In this document: piece by piece, positions 26,757-37,400 of the stretch
Position numbering within the stretch: position 1 is the stretch's first letter
How the letters are laid out: every line of letters begins with the position of its first letter
From: Alphaproteobacteria bacterium
GTDB lineage: Bacteria; Pseudomonadota; Alphaproteobacteria; Rhizobiales; Rhizobiaceae
DNA length: 64,000 bases
NCBI GenBank assembly: GCA_024742485.1
Contig: JANSYK010000004.1
Span: forward strand, 124,001 to 188,000
Reading direction: 5' to 3'
Notes under the pieces: generated by a model
Told to the model about the DNA's origin: nothing
The model's input: the letters and a program-made list of their open reading frames with translations, nothing else
The model's database searches: none
Program-made: the position numbers and the translations under genes

Positions 26757-29213
26757 ATGCCGACACAGGGGCTCGAAGAAAAACAGGTGGTTTGGCTGGC
26801 CGAATGCGGGCGTGGCGATGTCGCCACGGTTGGCGGCAAGAACGCCTCTCTTGGGGAAATGCTGAACAGTTTGACGAAGAAGGGCATTCAGGTGCCGGAC
26901 GGTTTTGCAACCACGTCCGATGCCTATTGGTCCTTTATTGATGACAATGCACTGCGGCCGGTGATAACCGACGCCTTGAATGACCTTCAGAACGGTTCCG
27001 TTTCATTGGCGGAAACCGGAAAACGCATTCGCAGCGCCATCTTGCGTGGCACTTGGCCATCCGATACCGCAGAGGCGATCGGAGCAGCCTATGAAGAGCT
27101 GTCACGCCGCGGCGGCCGCACCGACATCGATGTGGCGGTCCGCTCCAGCGCAACCGCCGAAGACCTGCCGGATGCAAGTTTTGCCGGACAGCAGGAATCG
27201 CTGCTCAATATCACCGGCAAGGATGCCCTGCTGGTCGCCTGCCGGCGGTGCTTCGCCTCGCTGTTTACCGACCGCGCCATCAGTTACCGGATCGCCAAGG
27301 GATTCGACCACATGAAAGTCGCCCTTTCCATTGGCGTGCAAGCCATGGTGCGATCCGACAAGGGGGCGTCAGGTGTTGCATTCTCGATCGATCCGGAAAG
27401 CGGTTTCGACCGGGTTATCGTCATCAATGCCGCCTGGGGGCTTGGCGAAAACGTGGTTCAGGGCACGGTGGACCCGGATGAATATGTCACCTTCAAGCCG
27501 CTGCTCGAAACATCGGGCTATCGCCCCATCGTTGAAAAGCTGCTCGGTCGCAAAGAGCAGAAGATGATTTACGGGACCGACGGATCCGAGACCGAGAATG
27601 TGCCGACATCAAAGGCTGAACAAGCACGATATGTCCTCTCGGACGATGACATTTTGAGCCTGTCGCGCTGGATTGCGACCATTGAGGACCACTATGGCTG
27701 CCCGATGGATGTGGAATGGGCCCGGGATGGCGAAAGTGGCGAACTCTTCATCGTCCAGGCGCGCCCGGAAACCGTGCAATCACGGCGCGATACGTCGGTG
27801 TTCAAAACCTATACCGTCAAGTCAAAGGGGAAAGTCCTGACAACGGGGTCCAGTGTCGGTGGCGCCATTGTCGCTGGCAAGGTTTGCCTGCTTGACAGTC
27901 CGGACGACATTGAACAATTCGTCGATGGCAGCATTCTTGTCGCAACGAATACCGATCCCGATTGGGTACCGGTGATGAAACGTGCCGCCGGGATCATAAC
28001 CGATCATGGCGGCCGGACCTCCCACGCGGCGATCGTCAGCCGGGAGCTTGGTCTCCCGGCCATCGTCGGCACCGGTGATGCCACCCATCAGCTGCATTCC
28101 AGACAGGATGTCACGGTTTCCTGCGCCGAAGGGGCGGAGGGGTTTGTCTATGAGGGCATCGCCGATTTCGAAGCACGGGATGTCGTTCTCGACCATATCG
28201 CCAATACGCGCACAAAGGTCATGTTGAACCTGGCCAATCCGGCGGCGGCTTTCCGCTGGTGGCAAATGCCGGCCGACGGTGTCGGCCTCGCGCGGATGGA
28301 GTTCGTCATCGGCAACCATATCAGAATCCATCCAATGGCGCTGGTCCAGCACGAGACTCTGCGCGATCAGGCGGCGCGCCAGGAGATCGATGTTCTCACC
28401 CAGGGGTATGATGACAAGACCGAGTATTTTGTCGACAAATTGTCTCAGGGACTGGCCCGCATCGCTGCCACCGTCTATCCGAAACCGGTCATTGTTCGCA
28501 TGAGTGACTTCAAGACGAATGAATATGCCAATCTCATCGGCGGCACGCAGTTCGAGCCGCATGAAGACAATCCGATGATTGGCTTCCGCGGGGCGTCGCG
28601 CTACACTTCGCCGCAATATCGCGATGGCTTTGCGCTGGAATGCCGGGCCATCCGCCGGCTCCGGGACGAACTCGGATTCACCAACGTGGTCATGATGATC
28701 CCGTTTTGCCGGTCGCCAGAAGAGGCCAGACAGGTTGTCGACGTCCTCGCTGAAAACGGTCTGAAGCGCGGAGAAAGGCAGCTGGAAATTTACGTGATGT
28801 GTGAAATTCCGGCGAATGTCATTCTGGCCAAGGACTTTGCAGCCCATTTTGACGGCTTTTCGATCGGCTCCAATGACCTGACGCAACTGACGCTCGGCAT
28901 CGACAGGGACTGCGAATTGCTGGCCGATTTGTTCGACGAACAGAACGACGCGGTCAAGTGGATGATCGAAAGGGTCATCGCGACTGCCCACCCGCTGGGT
29001 GCCAAAGTTGGCATTTGCGGGCAAGCGCCCAGCGATCACCCCGAATTTGCCGAGTTTCTTGTCGATTGCGGCATCGATTCGATTTCCGTGACCCCGGACA
29101 GCTTCATCACCGTCAAAGACCATGTCGCCGCGGCGGAGCAAAGGGGAGGATCCACATCCGGCCGCGGCGCCGTTGAACCGGAAAATGCACAGATTGCGGC
29201 TGCCGAAGCATGA
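26757..29213 (+). CDS. ppsA: phosphoenolpyruvate synthase
   Basis: The 818-residue product has the three-domain PEP synthase/PPDK layout: an ATP-grasp domain (VGGKNASLGEM; VAVRSSATAEDLPDASFAGQQES), the central phospho-histidine domain (GGRTSHAAIVSRELGLPAIVG, His about 423) and the C-terminal PEP/pyruvate TIM barrel (MIPFCRSPEEA; GSNDLTQLTLGIDRD; GICGQAPSDHPE). It converts pyruvate and ATP to PEP, AMP and phosphate. ATG 26757 is 9 bases after GGAGGA; ATG 26748 abuts that site. It overlaps pfkB by 4 bp. An FNR-type box lies upstream. Confidence 0.92.
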   Translation: MPTQGLEEKQVVWLAECGRGDVATVGGKNASLGEMLNSLTKKGIQVPDGFATTSDAYWSFIDDNALRPVITDALNDLQNGSVSLAETGKRIRSAILRGTWPSDTAEAIGAAYEELSRRGGRTDIDVAVRSSATAEDLPDASFAGQQESLLNITGKDALLVACRRCFASLFTDRAISYRIAKGFDHMKVALSIGVQAMVRSDKGASGVAFSIDPESGFDRVIVINAAWGLGENVVQGTVDPDEYVTFKPLLETSGYRPIVEKLLGRKEQKMIYGTDGSETENVPTSKAEQARYVLSDDDILSLSRWIATIEDHYGCPMDVEWARDGESGELFIVQARPETVQSRRDTSVFKTYTVKSKGKVLTTGSSVGGAIVAGKVCLLDSPDDIEQFVDGSILVATNTDPDWVPVMKRAAGIITDHGGRTSHAAIVSRELGLPAIVGTGDATHQLHSRQDVTVSCAEGAEGFVYEGIADFEARDVVLDHIANTRTKVMLNLANPAAAFRWWQMPADGVGLARMEFVIGNHIRIHPMALVQHETLRDQAARQEIDVLTQGYDDKTEYFVDKLSQGLARIAATVYPKPVIVRMSDFKTNEYANLIGGTQFEPHEDNPMIGFRGASRYTSPQYRDGFALECRAIRRLRDELGFTNVVMMIPFCRSPEEARQVVDVLAENGLKRGERQLEIYVMCEIPANVILAKDFAAHFDGFSIGSNDLTQLTLGIDRDCELLADLFDEQNDAVKWMIERVIATAHPLGAKVGICGQAPSDHPEFAEFLVDCGIDSISVTPDSFITVKDHVAAAEQRGGSTSGRGAVEPENAQIAAAEA

Positions 29214-30136
29214 CGGGAATCCTGACCGTCACCCTGAATCCAACTGTCGACATCTCCTCGGATGCCGAAATGGTTCGGCCAACATTCAAGATCCGAACCA
29301 GCAATCAGAAACAGCATCCCGGCGGCGGCGGGATCAACGTTGCACGGGTCATCAACGAACTGGGCGGGTCCGCTGTAGCGCTCTATATGTCGGGTGGCGC
29401 AACAGGCGTTTTGCTGGATGAGTGCATTGCTGCTGCAGGCCTGAAAGCGCACCGTGTCGAAACAGCCGGTGCGACGCGCATCGCCTACATGGTTCAGGAT
29501 ATGCACGCGGGCCTGGAATACCGCTTTGTCCCGGAGGGACCTCTTGTCACCGAGAGCGAGTTGGATGCCATCATGGCGCTTATCGAACAATTCGACGGTG
29601 ACTATATCGTTGCCAGCGGAAGCCTGCCGCCGGGATTGCCGGACGATACCTATTCGCAGATCGGCAGGATCGCGAAACGGAAAAATGCCCGTTTCATACT
29701 GGACACGTCTGGTAATGCGTTGCGCGACACGCTGTCATCCTGTGACGTTTTCCTGGTCAAACCCAGCATCGGGGAACTTGAAAAACTGACCGGTGCCAAG
29801 TTGGATGAAGAGGGGGCCAAAGCAGCTGCGCTCCGGTTGGTCAAGGCCGGACGAACCCGTCACGTTGCCGTGTCTATGGGTCGGGGGGGTGCGTTTCTTG
29901 CCAACGATCAGGGCGTGCAGCGGCTCCCCGCAACCCACGTCAAGGTCCGGTCCGCTGTTGGTGCGGGTGACAGTTTTGTCGGGGCCATGGTGCATGCCCT
30001 GTCAACCGGAATCTCTGTCGATCTTGCTTTTCGCCTTGGCGTCGCCGCCGGCGCTGCGGCTGCGATGACGGCCGGGACACAACTGTGCCGTCGTGCCGAT
30101 GTCGAGTCCCTGTTCGCTGTGGAAATCGCACCCTAG
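29210..30136 (+). CDS. pfkB: PfkB-family 6-phosphofructokinase/1-phosphofructokinase
   Basis: The 308-residue product is a ribokinase-superfamily sugar-phosphate kinase of the Pfk-2/FruK type: TVTLNPTVD at the start, HPGGGGINVARV, the ASGSLPPGLP strand, KPSIGELEKLTG, and the catalytic GAGDSFVGAMVHAL with the base Asp. It probably phosphorylates fructose 6-phosphate. The start codon overlaps the ppsA stop (ATGA), so the two are coupled, an odd pairing of a gluconeogenic and a glycolytic enzyme. The stop codon TAG lies in the CTAG of repeat copy d. Confidence 0.9.
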   Translation: MTGILTVTLNPTVDISSDAEMVRPTFKIRTSNQKQHPGGGGINVARVINELGGSAVALYMSGGATGVLLDECIAAAGLKAHRVETAGATRIAYMVQDMHAGLEYRFVPEGPLVTESELDAIMALIEQFDGDYIVASGSLPPGLPDDTYSQIGRIAKRKNARFILDTSGNALRDTLSSCDVFLVKPSIGELEKLTGAKLDEEGAKAAALRLVKAGRTRHVAVSMGRGGAFLANDQGVQRLPATHVKVRSAVGAGDSFVGAMVHALSTGISVDLAFRLGVAAGAAAAMTAGTQLCRRADVESLFAVEIAP

Positions 30137-30236
30137 AGCAATTCCGGTTTTGACGGAATCGGTAAAACCCCAAGGCATCAATGCGTGCAATAGGCAGCAC
30201 GGATGCGTTGCTCCCGACAGAGCGTGAAGCGGCCCG
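30133..30236 (+). repeat. dispersed intergenic repeat, copy d
   Basis: This copy starts CTAGAGCAATTCCGG and continues with TTTTGACGGAATCGG, a GGCATCAATG centre and a divergent right half ending GAGCGTGAAGCGGCCCGG. The left-end CTAG provides the pfkB stop codon (30134-30136). It lies between pfkB and the FNR-type box of the next transcription unit. Confidence 0.65.
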
Positions 30237-30281
30237 GGACCAGCCCGGAACTATCAAAAAATACGATTCTTGCGCCGCCTT

Positions 30282-30295
30282 TTGATCGCGGTCAA
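30282..30295 (+). promoter_or_regulatory. FNR/FixK-type box upstream of the USP-ndvB operon
   Basis: TTGATcgcgGTCAA is identical to the box at 13329-13342. It lies 118 bp before the Usp start codon, so the transcript would have a leader of roughly 75 bases. Confidence 0.7.
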
Positions 30296-30412
30296 TTCCC
30301 GCAACCATTTTCAGATCATTGTGGCTCATCCCAAAGTTTCTCCGGCCCCGTCCGGTCACCGCTTGCGGTCTCAACTGCAAATACCTGTCTGTTTTCGTAA
30401 GGAGAAGAGTCG

Positions 30413-31441
30413 ATGCCCAGCAGTGCTGCCCGAAACGAACCCGCTGCCGGAAGGCGCGGCATGCCGTTTGTCGCGGCGAACAACCATGGACCGCGGGTGC
30501 TCGCCTGCGTTGACGACTCGACGGTATCCACCCGGGTCATTCCGCATGCCAAGACAATTGCAGACGCCCTGGGTGGAGAATTATCCCTTCTCCACGTTCT
30601 CGAGCCGGACGGACTTCACAAGCCGTTTGATCCGGTGGAATGGGACATGCGCAGACAGGAGGCACAAACCTTTGTCGCCGATCTTGCCAGCCGTTTCGAG
30701 ACCGCCGACCGTCCCATCGCCACCAAGGTGCTGGAAGGGCGCTCGGCCGAACAGATAGGCGAATGCTCCAACGCCGCTGCCGGAGACATCACCGCATTGT
30801 GCCGCAGCGATGATCATGCGCCGTGCCGGATTGGCGACACGGCGCGCCGCGTCGTGGAGATCGGGTCGGGCTCGCTTCTCCTGGTTCCCACTGGCACCAC
30901 GGAGGTGCAGAACGTTGCATATAACCGGGTTCTGGTGCCGTTGGATGGCTCGGCCCGGGCGGAAGCCGCCCTGCCCGTTGCCGTCCGTATTGCAGCCAGT
31001 CAGAACGCCGAACTGATTCTGGTCCACGCGACGCAAAAACCGCATCTGCTCCAGAGCGGCCCCCTCAACACCCCGGATGTGCAGCTTCAGCAGAAACTCG
31101 CCGGGCGGAATGAGAACACGGCGCGCGCCTATCTCGAGCGAACGAGGGACGCACTCGCCGATGCCGGCGTCGTGGTGCGCATTGTCATCCTCAGAAACGG
31201 CGATGCCCGCCGCATCCTGGCCAGTGCGATCGCCCTTCAATCCGCCGATCTGGTTGTCTTGTCTTCACATGGTCAAAGCGGCTACGCCGACGTCGCCGCC
31301 GGGGATGTCTCCAGCTTCCTGTTAAGCCACGCCGGCATTCCGGTGCTGATGATCCGTCAACCGGGAACGACACGGTCCAACCATGTCAACTCCAGTACAG
31401 AATCGAAAGGAATTCGCCGGCCGCGCGGACATGGCAGATGA
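30413..31441 (+). CDS. universal stress protein (tandem UspA domains)
   Basis: The 342-residue product has an N-terminal extension, a first Usp domain (ARVLACVDDST...HVLEP) and a second Usp domain (YNRVLVPLDGSARAEAALPVAVRIA...VVLSSHGQSGYADVAAGDVSSFLLSHAGIPVLMIR). The ATP loop is imperfect (S-x2-G-x9-G-D), so nucleotide binding is doubtful. AAGGAG lies 10 bases before ATG 30413. Its stop codon overlaps the ndvB start (ATGA), which couples a stress protein to glucan synthesis. An FNR-type box lies upstream. Confidence 0.88.
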   Translation: MPSSAARNEPAAGRRGMPFVAANNHGPRVLACVDDSTVSTRVIPHAKTIADALGGELSLLHVLEPDGLHKPFDPVEWDMRRQEAQTFVADLASRFETADRPIATKVLEGRSAEQIGECSNAAAGDITALCRSDDHAPCRIGDTARRVVEIGSGSLLLVPTGTTEVQNVAYNRVLVPLDGSARAEAALPVAVRIAASQNAELILVHATQKPHLLQSGPLNTPDVQLQQKLAGRNENTARAYLERTRDALADAGVVVRIVILRNGDARRILASAIALQSADLVVLSSHGQSGYADVAAGDVSSFLLSHAGIPVLMIRQPGTTRSNHVNSSTESKGIRRPRGHGR

Positions 31442-34400
31442 AATCCGACGTTCACTCGGAGGCACAGGACGGTTTCGGTGACCGCGCGCGAGGGCTTGCT
31501 GGATCTCTTATCACACGCAGTGACCTGCAGCCCGCTCTGGATATCTATTCCAAGGCGAACCGGCTGGCGGAATGGTTGGACAAGGTGCGGCGATACTGCC
31601 GGCAGCCCAAATCATCTGACGCCCGGGCCGCCGATTGGTTGCTGGACAATGACTACCAGGTTCTGCGCGCCATCCGCCAAATCAGAGACGGTTTTCCAAG
31701 ACAGTTCTTCGAACGCCTCACCGTCGTGGAGGCGGAAGCCGGCGAACAGTCCCCGCGCATTTTTTTACTGGCCCATGCCCTGTCTGACGGAAACAATGGG
31801 CCGATATCACTTCAAAATCTCACCCGATACATTGAATCATTTCAAGAGGTCGAAGAGCTTTCAACGGCAGAACTCTGGGCATTGCCGTCCATGCTCCGAC
31901 TGGCCAATCTTGAATTGCTCGCAACCGCCTTTCATCGCCTCGATCATGATCTGACACCGCCATTCAGGCCGAGCCGTGCACAATCGATCGGTGACCCCAC
32001 CGACATCATCGCCCGCGCCATTGTCAATCTCGCCGCCGTCCACTCCATCACATGGGCTGATTTCGTTGATCAGACCAGCCTCGTGGAGGCTGCCTTGAAA
32101 TCCGATCCGGCAGGCATCTACGCACACATGAATTTTCGCACGCGGGACAGCTATCGAAAGAGCGTGGAACGAATCGCTGAAGACTCGGATGGTTCGGAAA
32201 CCGAAGTTGCGCGATTGGCCGTCAGACTGTCCCAGTTGCAAAAGGGTGGATCACCACAGGACCATGTCGGCTACTGGCTGATTGGACAGGGACTCCCCCA
32301 ACTCGAAGACAGCGCAGTTTGTCCGATATCGTTTGGCGAGAGCCTGAACCGGTTTTTCAAGCCTTTCCGACCCGCCGGCTACGCCGCTATCCTATCCTTC
32401 TTTGTTCTTGTCGCCCTGGCGGTTCCTGCCTATCACCTGGCTTCCCATTCAGCACCACTTTGGGCCTGGATGGCTGGGCTTGTGCTGTCATTTCTTCCCG
32501 CGACCGTTCTGAGTATCACCGCAGTCCACTGGCTGATTCCGCGCCTCATATCTCCGCATGAACTACCGGCGATCGACATGACAAAGGGCATTCCGGATGA
32601 CTGTCTCACAGCCGTTGTCGTCCCGGTCATCATTTCCGATCCGTCAGAGGTCGACCCGATAACACGGCTTCTGGAGACGCGTTATCTGGCCAATTCGGAT
32701 CCCAATCTGTTCTTTGTCCTTCTGAGCGATTTTTCCGACGCCCACCAGGAGCACTTGCCTGGGGACACCGCAATCGAAGATGCCCTGGTCTCCCGGATTC
32801 AAGCCCTCAACCAGCGTCATGATCGTGACGGCGGAGATCGGTTCTTTCTCCTGCACCGCCCAAGATTGTTCAACAAAAGCGAAGGGCGCTGGATGGGGTG
32901 GGAGCGCAAGCGCGGCAAGTTGGAACAATTCAATCGGCTCGTCCAGGGCGCATCGGACGACTTTTTTTCAGTCAGCGTGGGACACCAACAAAACCTCCGC
33001 CGCGTCCGCTTTGTCATTACGCTCGATGCCGATACCATGCTGCCGCCGGGAACCGCCGCCCAGCTCATCGGCACACTTGCCCATCCGTTGAACAGCGCGC
33101 GGATCGACGAGGCAACCGGCCGTGTCGTCTCCGGCTTCACGATCCTGCAACCACGCATGGAAATTCTGCCGTCGGTGGGTTCAGAAACGCCGTTTTCGCA
33201 TCTTTGCTCCGGTGATACGGCCATCGATATCTACACCCATGCGGTTTCCGATGTGTATCAGGATCTGTTCGGCACCGGTGTTTTCGTCGGCAAGGGCATT
33301 TACGAGGTCGCTCCTCTTCAGCGCTGCCTCGATAACAAGGTGCCGGAAAACGCGATCCTCAGCCATGACCTGTTCGAAGGCCTGTTCTGTCGCACGGCGT
33401 TGGCCACCAATATCGTTCTTTATGAGAGTTTTCCCTCGAATTACCCGGAATATGCCATGCGGCTCCATCGCTGGCTGCGCGGTGACTGGCAGCTCATCCC
33501 CTGGATCGCGGGCCGGGTGCCGGGTGCCGATGGGACATTGATCAAAAATCCGTTCTCCGGTCTCGACCGGTGGAAAATCATCGACAATCTGCGCCGCAGC
33601 CTGATCGCCCCATCTATACTTCTGTTTCTCATCTCCGGCTGGATCGTCCTGCCAGGCAATGCATGGCTCTGGACCTTGCTTGCCGTGGCCGCTCCCGGAT
33701 CCTATCTTGTCGGCGATTTTGTTGCGGGCCTTCCACGCCATATCCGTCGCGGATTCACCGGCGGACTGTTGCACCGTATGAAGGAGCGAGGCGGGCGTTG
33801 GTTCCTGGCCATCACTTTCCTCGTAAGCGATGCACTGGTCTCACTCGACGCCATCCTGCGAACCCTCTGGCGGCTTTTTGTCAGTCGACGTCTGTTGCTG
33901 CAGTGGCGCTCCGCAGCACAAACCACCGTGATGGTTTCAAGCCGCAATTCGCGCCTCTCCCTATGGCGATTCATGTGGCCGTCCCCCGCCTTCTCGCTTG
34001 GCCTGGCTGTTTTTCTGGCGCTGTTTGACACACTCGCACTCCTGCCGGCGTCACCACTCCTGATTCTTTGGTTCGTCGCCCCCGAAATTGCGCACTGGAC
34101 CGGCCGGCCCCGCTCCATCCGCAAGGAACGACCCGATGCCACCCAATCGGGGTTCCTGCGCCGTGTCGCGCGCCGGACCTGGCACTATTTCGAAGCTTTT
34201 ACGGGACCGGAGGACAATTGGCTTCCCCCCGATAACATCCAGGAAAGTCCGAACACGGTCATCGCGCACAGGACCTCACCGACCAATATCGGGATGTATC
34301 TGGTTTCCGCCCTCGCAGCCCGGGATTTCGGGTTCATCGGCACCCAGGAATTCGTGTCGAGGGCCCGTCATGTGATGGAATCACTCAGCCGGATGGAAAC

Positions 34401-37400
34401 CTATCGCGGCCACATTCTGAACTGGTACGACACGCGCAATCTGGAGCCGCTGGAGCCACGTTATGTTTCAACGGTCGACAGTGGAAATCTGGCGCTGTGT
34501 CTGATCGCCATCAAGCAGGGCTGCCGGGAACTGGCCTCAACACCGGCGGTCGACCATGCGATCTGGGACGGACTTGATTGTGCCTATGACATGCTGTCAC
34601 ACGCCACAAGAAATCTCTCGGCCTGGGAGCACGGCGCCGCCGAAAAATTCGACCGCGATTTCCGCGCTCACATGGAAGAGGTAGGTCGGAACGGTGAGAA
34701 GTGGCACGCTGTCTTGACCAGATTGACAGCGGAGTTCTGGCCGGACTTCGAGCGGTGGATTGGCCGGATGATGGAAACGTCCGAAAGACCGGCACCGGAT
34801 GATCTCAGGGATCTGCACATCTGGTTGGAGCGTTTCGATCATCACCTGAAGGTCATGCGCCGCGATCTGGACATTCTGTGTCCCTGGTACGAAGCCCTCG
34901 AAAGCCCGCCGGCAGGCCAGGAGCCACTGGCCGGCGAACTGATGGACTGTCTCAATGCCCTGCAAATGTCGGATTGCAGGGACCGGGACAAGGCGCGATG
35001 CCTGTCGGTGATCGAATCGGCCCTGCATTCAGGCCAGACCGGCGAAAAAGCACGCACCTGGCTGGAATGCCTAAGGCAGCGTGTGGAGCAGGGAATCGCG
35101 CGACAGGTGGCGTTGCGGGCTGACCTGCTCGATGTTGCCGAAATTGCCGAGGACGCCGCCTTCGGCATGGATTTCACGTTTTTGTACGATCACGATGTGA
35201 GATTGTTTCATATCGGCTACGACTTGAGCAGCGGTCAGATGGACAGCAATCACTATGACCTGCTGGCCACCGAAGCGAGATTGGCGAGCTTTTTTGCAAT
35301 CGCCAAACAGGATGTGCCGATCGAGCACTGGTATTATCTTGGCAGGCCGATTACGCGGCTCCAAGGCCGGCCGTCGGTTCTTTCCTGGAACGGCTCGATG
35401 TTCGAATATCTGATGCCACCGCTGTTCCTACCGGGCAAGCGTGACACACTTCTCGGCGAAAGCGGCTCGACGGCCGTCGAGTATCAGCGGCGATATGCGA
35501 AACGGCGGGGCGTTCCCTGGGGCATATCCGAGTCGGCATTCATCGTCACCGATGCAGATGGGAACTATCAGTACCGTGCCTTCGGCGCGCCGGGGCTCGG
35601 GATCCGCAGGGGACTGACTGACGACCTTGTCATTGCACCCTATGCAAGCGCTCTGGCCCTGTGTGTCTGGCCAAACGCTGCGGTCAGGAACCTGCAGCAT
35701 CTGCAGCGCCTTGGTGCGCTGCGGAGCTTTGGCTTCATTGACGCTCTGGACTACACACCCGACCGGATTCCTCCGGAGCCGGGCTTTGCCCTGGTCAAGA
35801 CTCACATGGCGCATCACCAGGGAATGACAATCGCCGCGATCAGCAACCTGCTGGACAATGACAGAATCATCGATCGGGTTCTGAGCGAACCGCGACTGAA
35901 ACCCGTCGAATACCTCCTCCAGGAAAAAATCCCCTGGAGCCTGCCAACGGAACCCGGCCGAATCAACGAAGAATGGGACACCGGCGACGCGGCCACAAAT
36001 CTGCCCCACCTTTCCCCCTGGATCCCGACCGCCATCGCGTTCATGACCCAGACTCACCTGATCGGCAATGGCCGGATGAGCATGGCGATATCGGAAGGCG
36101 GCAGCGGCGGACTGACGTGGAACCGGATTGCCCTGACCCGCTGGTTTCCAGATCCCACCCGTGAGCAGGACGGCAGTTGGATCTATATCCGCGATGTGAA
36201 CAGCCAGAAACTCTGGTCAATCGGCCGGCAACCGACCGGTGACGCAAGCGCCGATGAAAGCGTGGTTTTCCATCAACACATGGTTGAGATGCTGCGTCGT
36301 GAAAATGGCATCACATCGCGCCTGGAAGCAACCATCGCACCCGGCGATGACGTCGAGATCCGCAATATCCGGGTGACGAATGAAGAACCGGTCGACCGAA
36401 CCATAGAATTCATCACCTATGCGGAAGTTGCCCTGGCTCACCCGCAGGATGATGAAAGGCATCCGGCCTTCAGCAAGTTGTTTGTCGGCAGCGTCCACCT
36501 GCCGGAGGAATCGGGCATCCTTTTCGAACGGCGTCCGCGCCGGCCCGAATTGCGGTATCCTGTCTTGCTGCACAAGCTTGAAACCGATGACCCGGCAATC
36601 ATGGTCACCGGTTTTGAAACAGATCGGGCCCGGTTCATCGGTCGCAATGGGAACATGCGCTCACCACAGGGCTTGAAGGACGGTCTGTCCGCGACAACCG
36701 GCTGGACTCTCGATCCGATCATGTCGCTGCAAATCCAGGTCAGATTGAAACCGATGGAGACAAAATCATTCTCCATTCTGTCCATTGCTGCCGCGTCGCG
36801 CGCGGCGGTTCTCGAGATCGCTCACCGGTATCGAATATCAAATGTCGATTGGGCGTTCCGCGATGCAGCACGCGAGATGGCGCGAGAGGTGAACCGCCTC
36901 GAACTCGATCCGCAAATTCTGCCGGACCTGCAGGCGCTGTCGTCCCTGATCCTTCACCCACATCCCGCCCTGCGCATTGCGGCTGAAACCGTTGACACCA
37001 ACACCCATGGCCAGCCGGATTTATGGCGATTTGGCATTTCCGGCGACCTGCCGATTGTTTTGATCCGCATGGGTGATGAAGATGAAACCGCGCTGCTTGA
37101 TCTGCTGGTCCGGGCCCAACAGCTCTGGAGGCGCAGTGGTCTTCAGGTCGACATCCTGGCCCTGCGGATCGGACCAGAAGGCTATGAGGAGCCCGTTCGC
37201 GATCGGATACTGTCGATCTTGCGGGACGCGCATGCCTACGGATTTCTTGGTCGATCCGGCGGCGTTCACATTCTCTCCGCCAGCCACATGGACACCCAAA
37301 GCCGACGCGCGGTCGAGGCCGCGGCCGTAGTCGTTTTGCAGGAGGGGGATGGAAGTCTCGGTCAGGCGCTGGACCGGATTCTCGACCGGCGCAAACCGAC

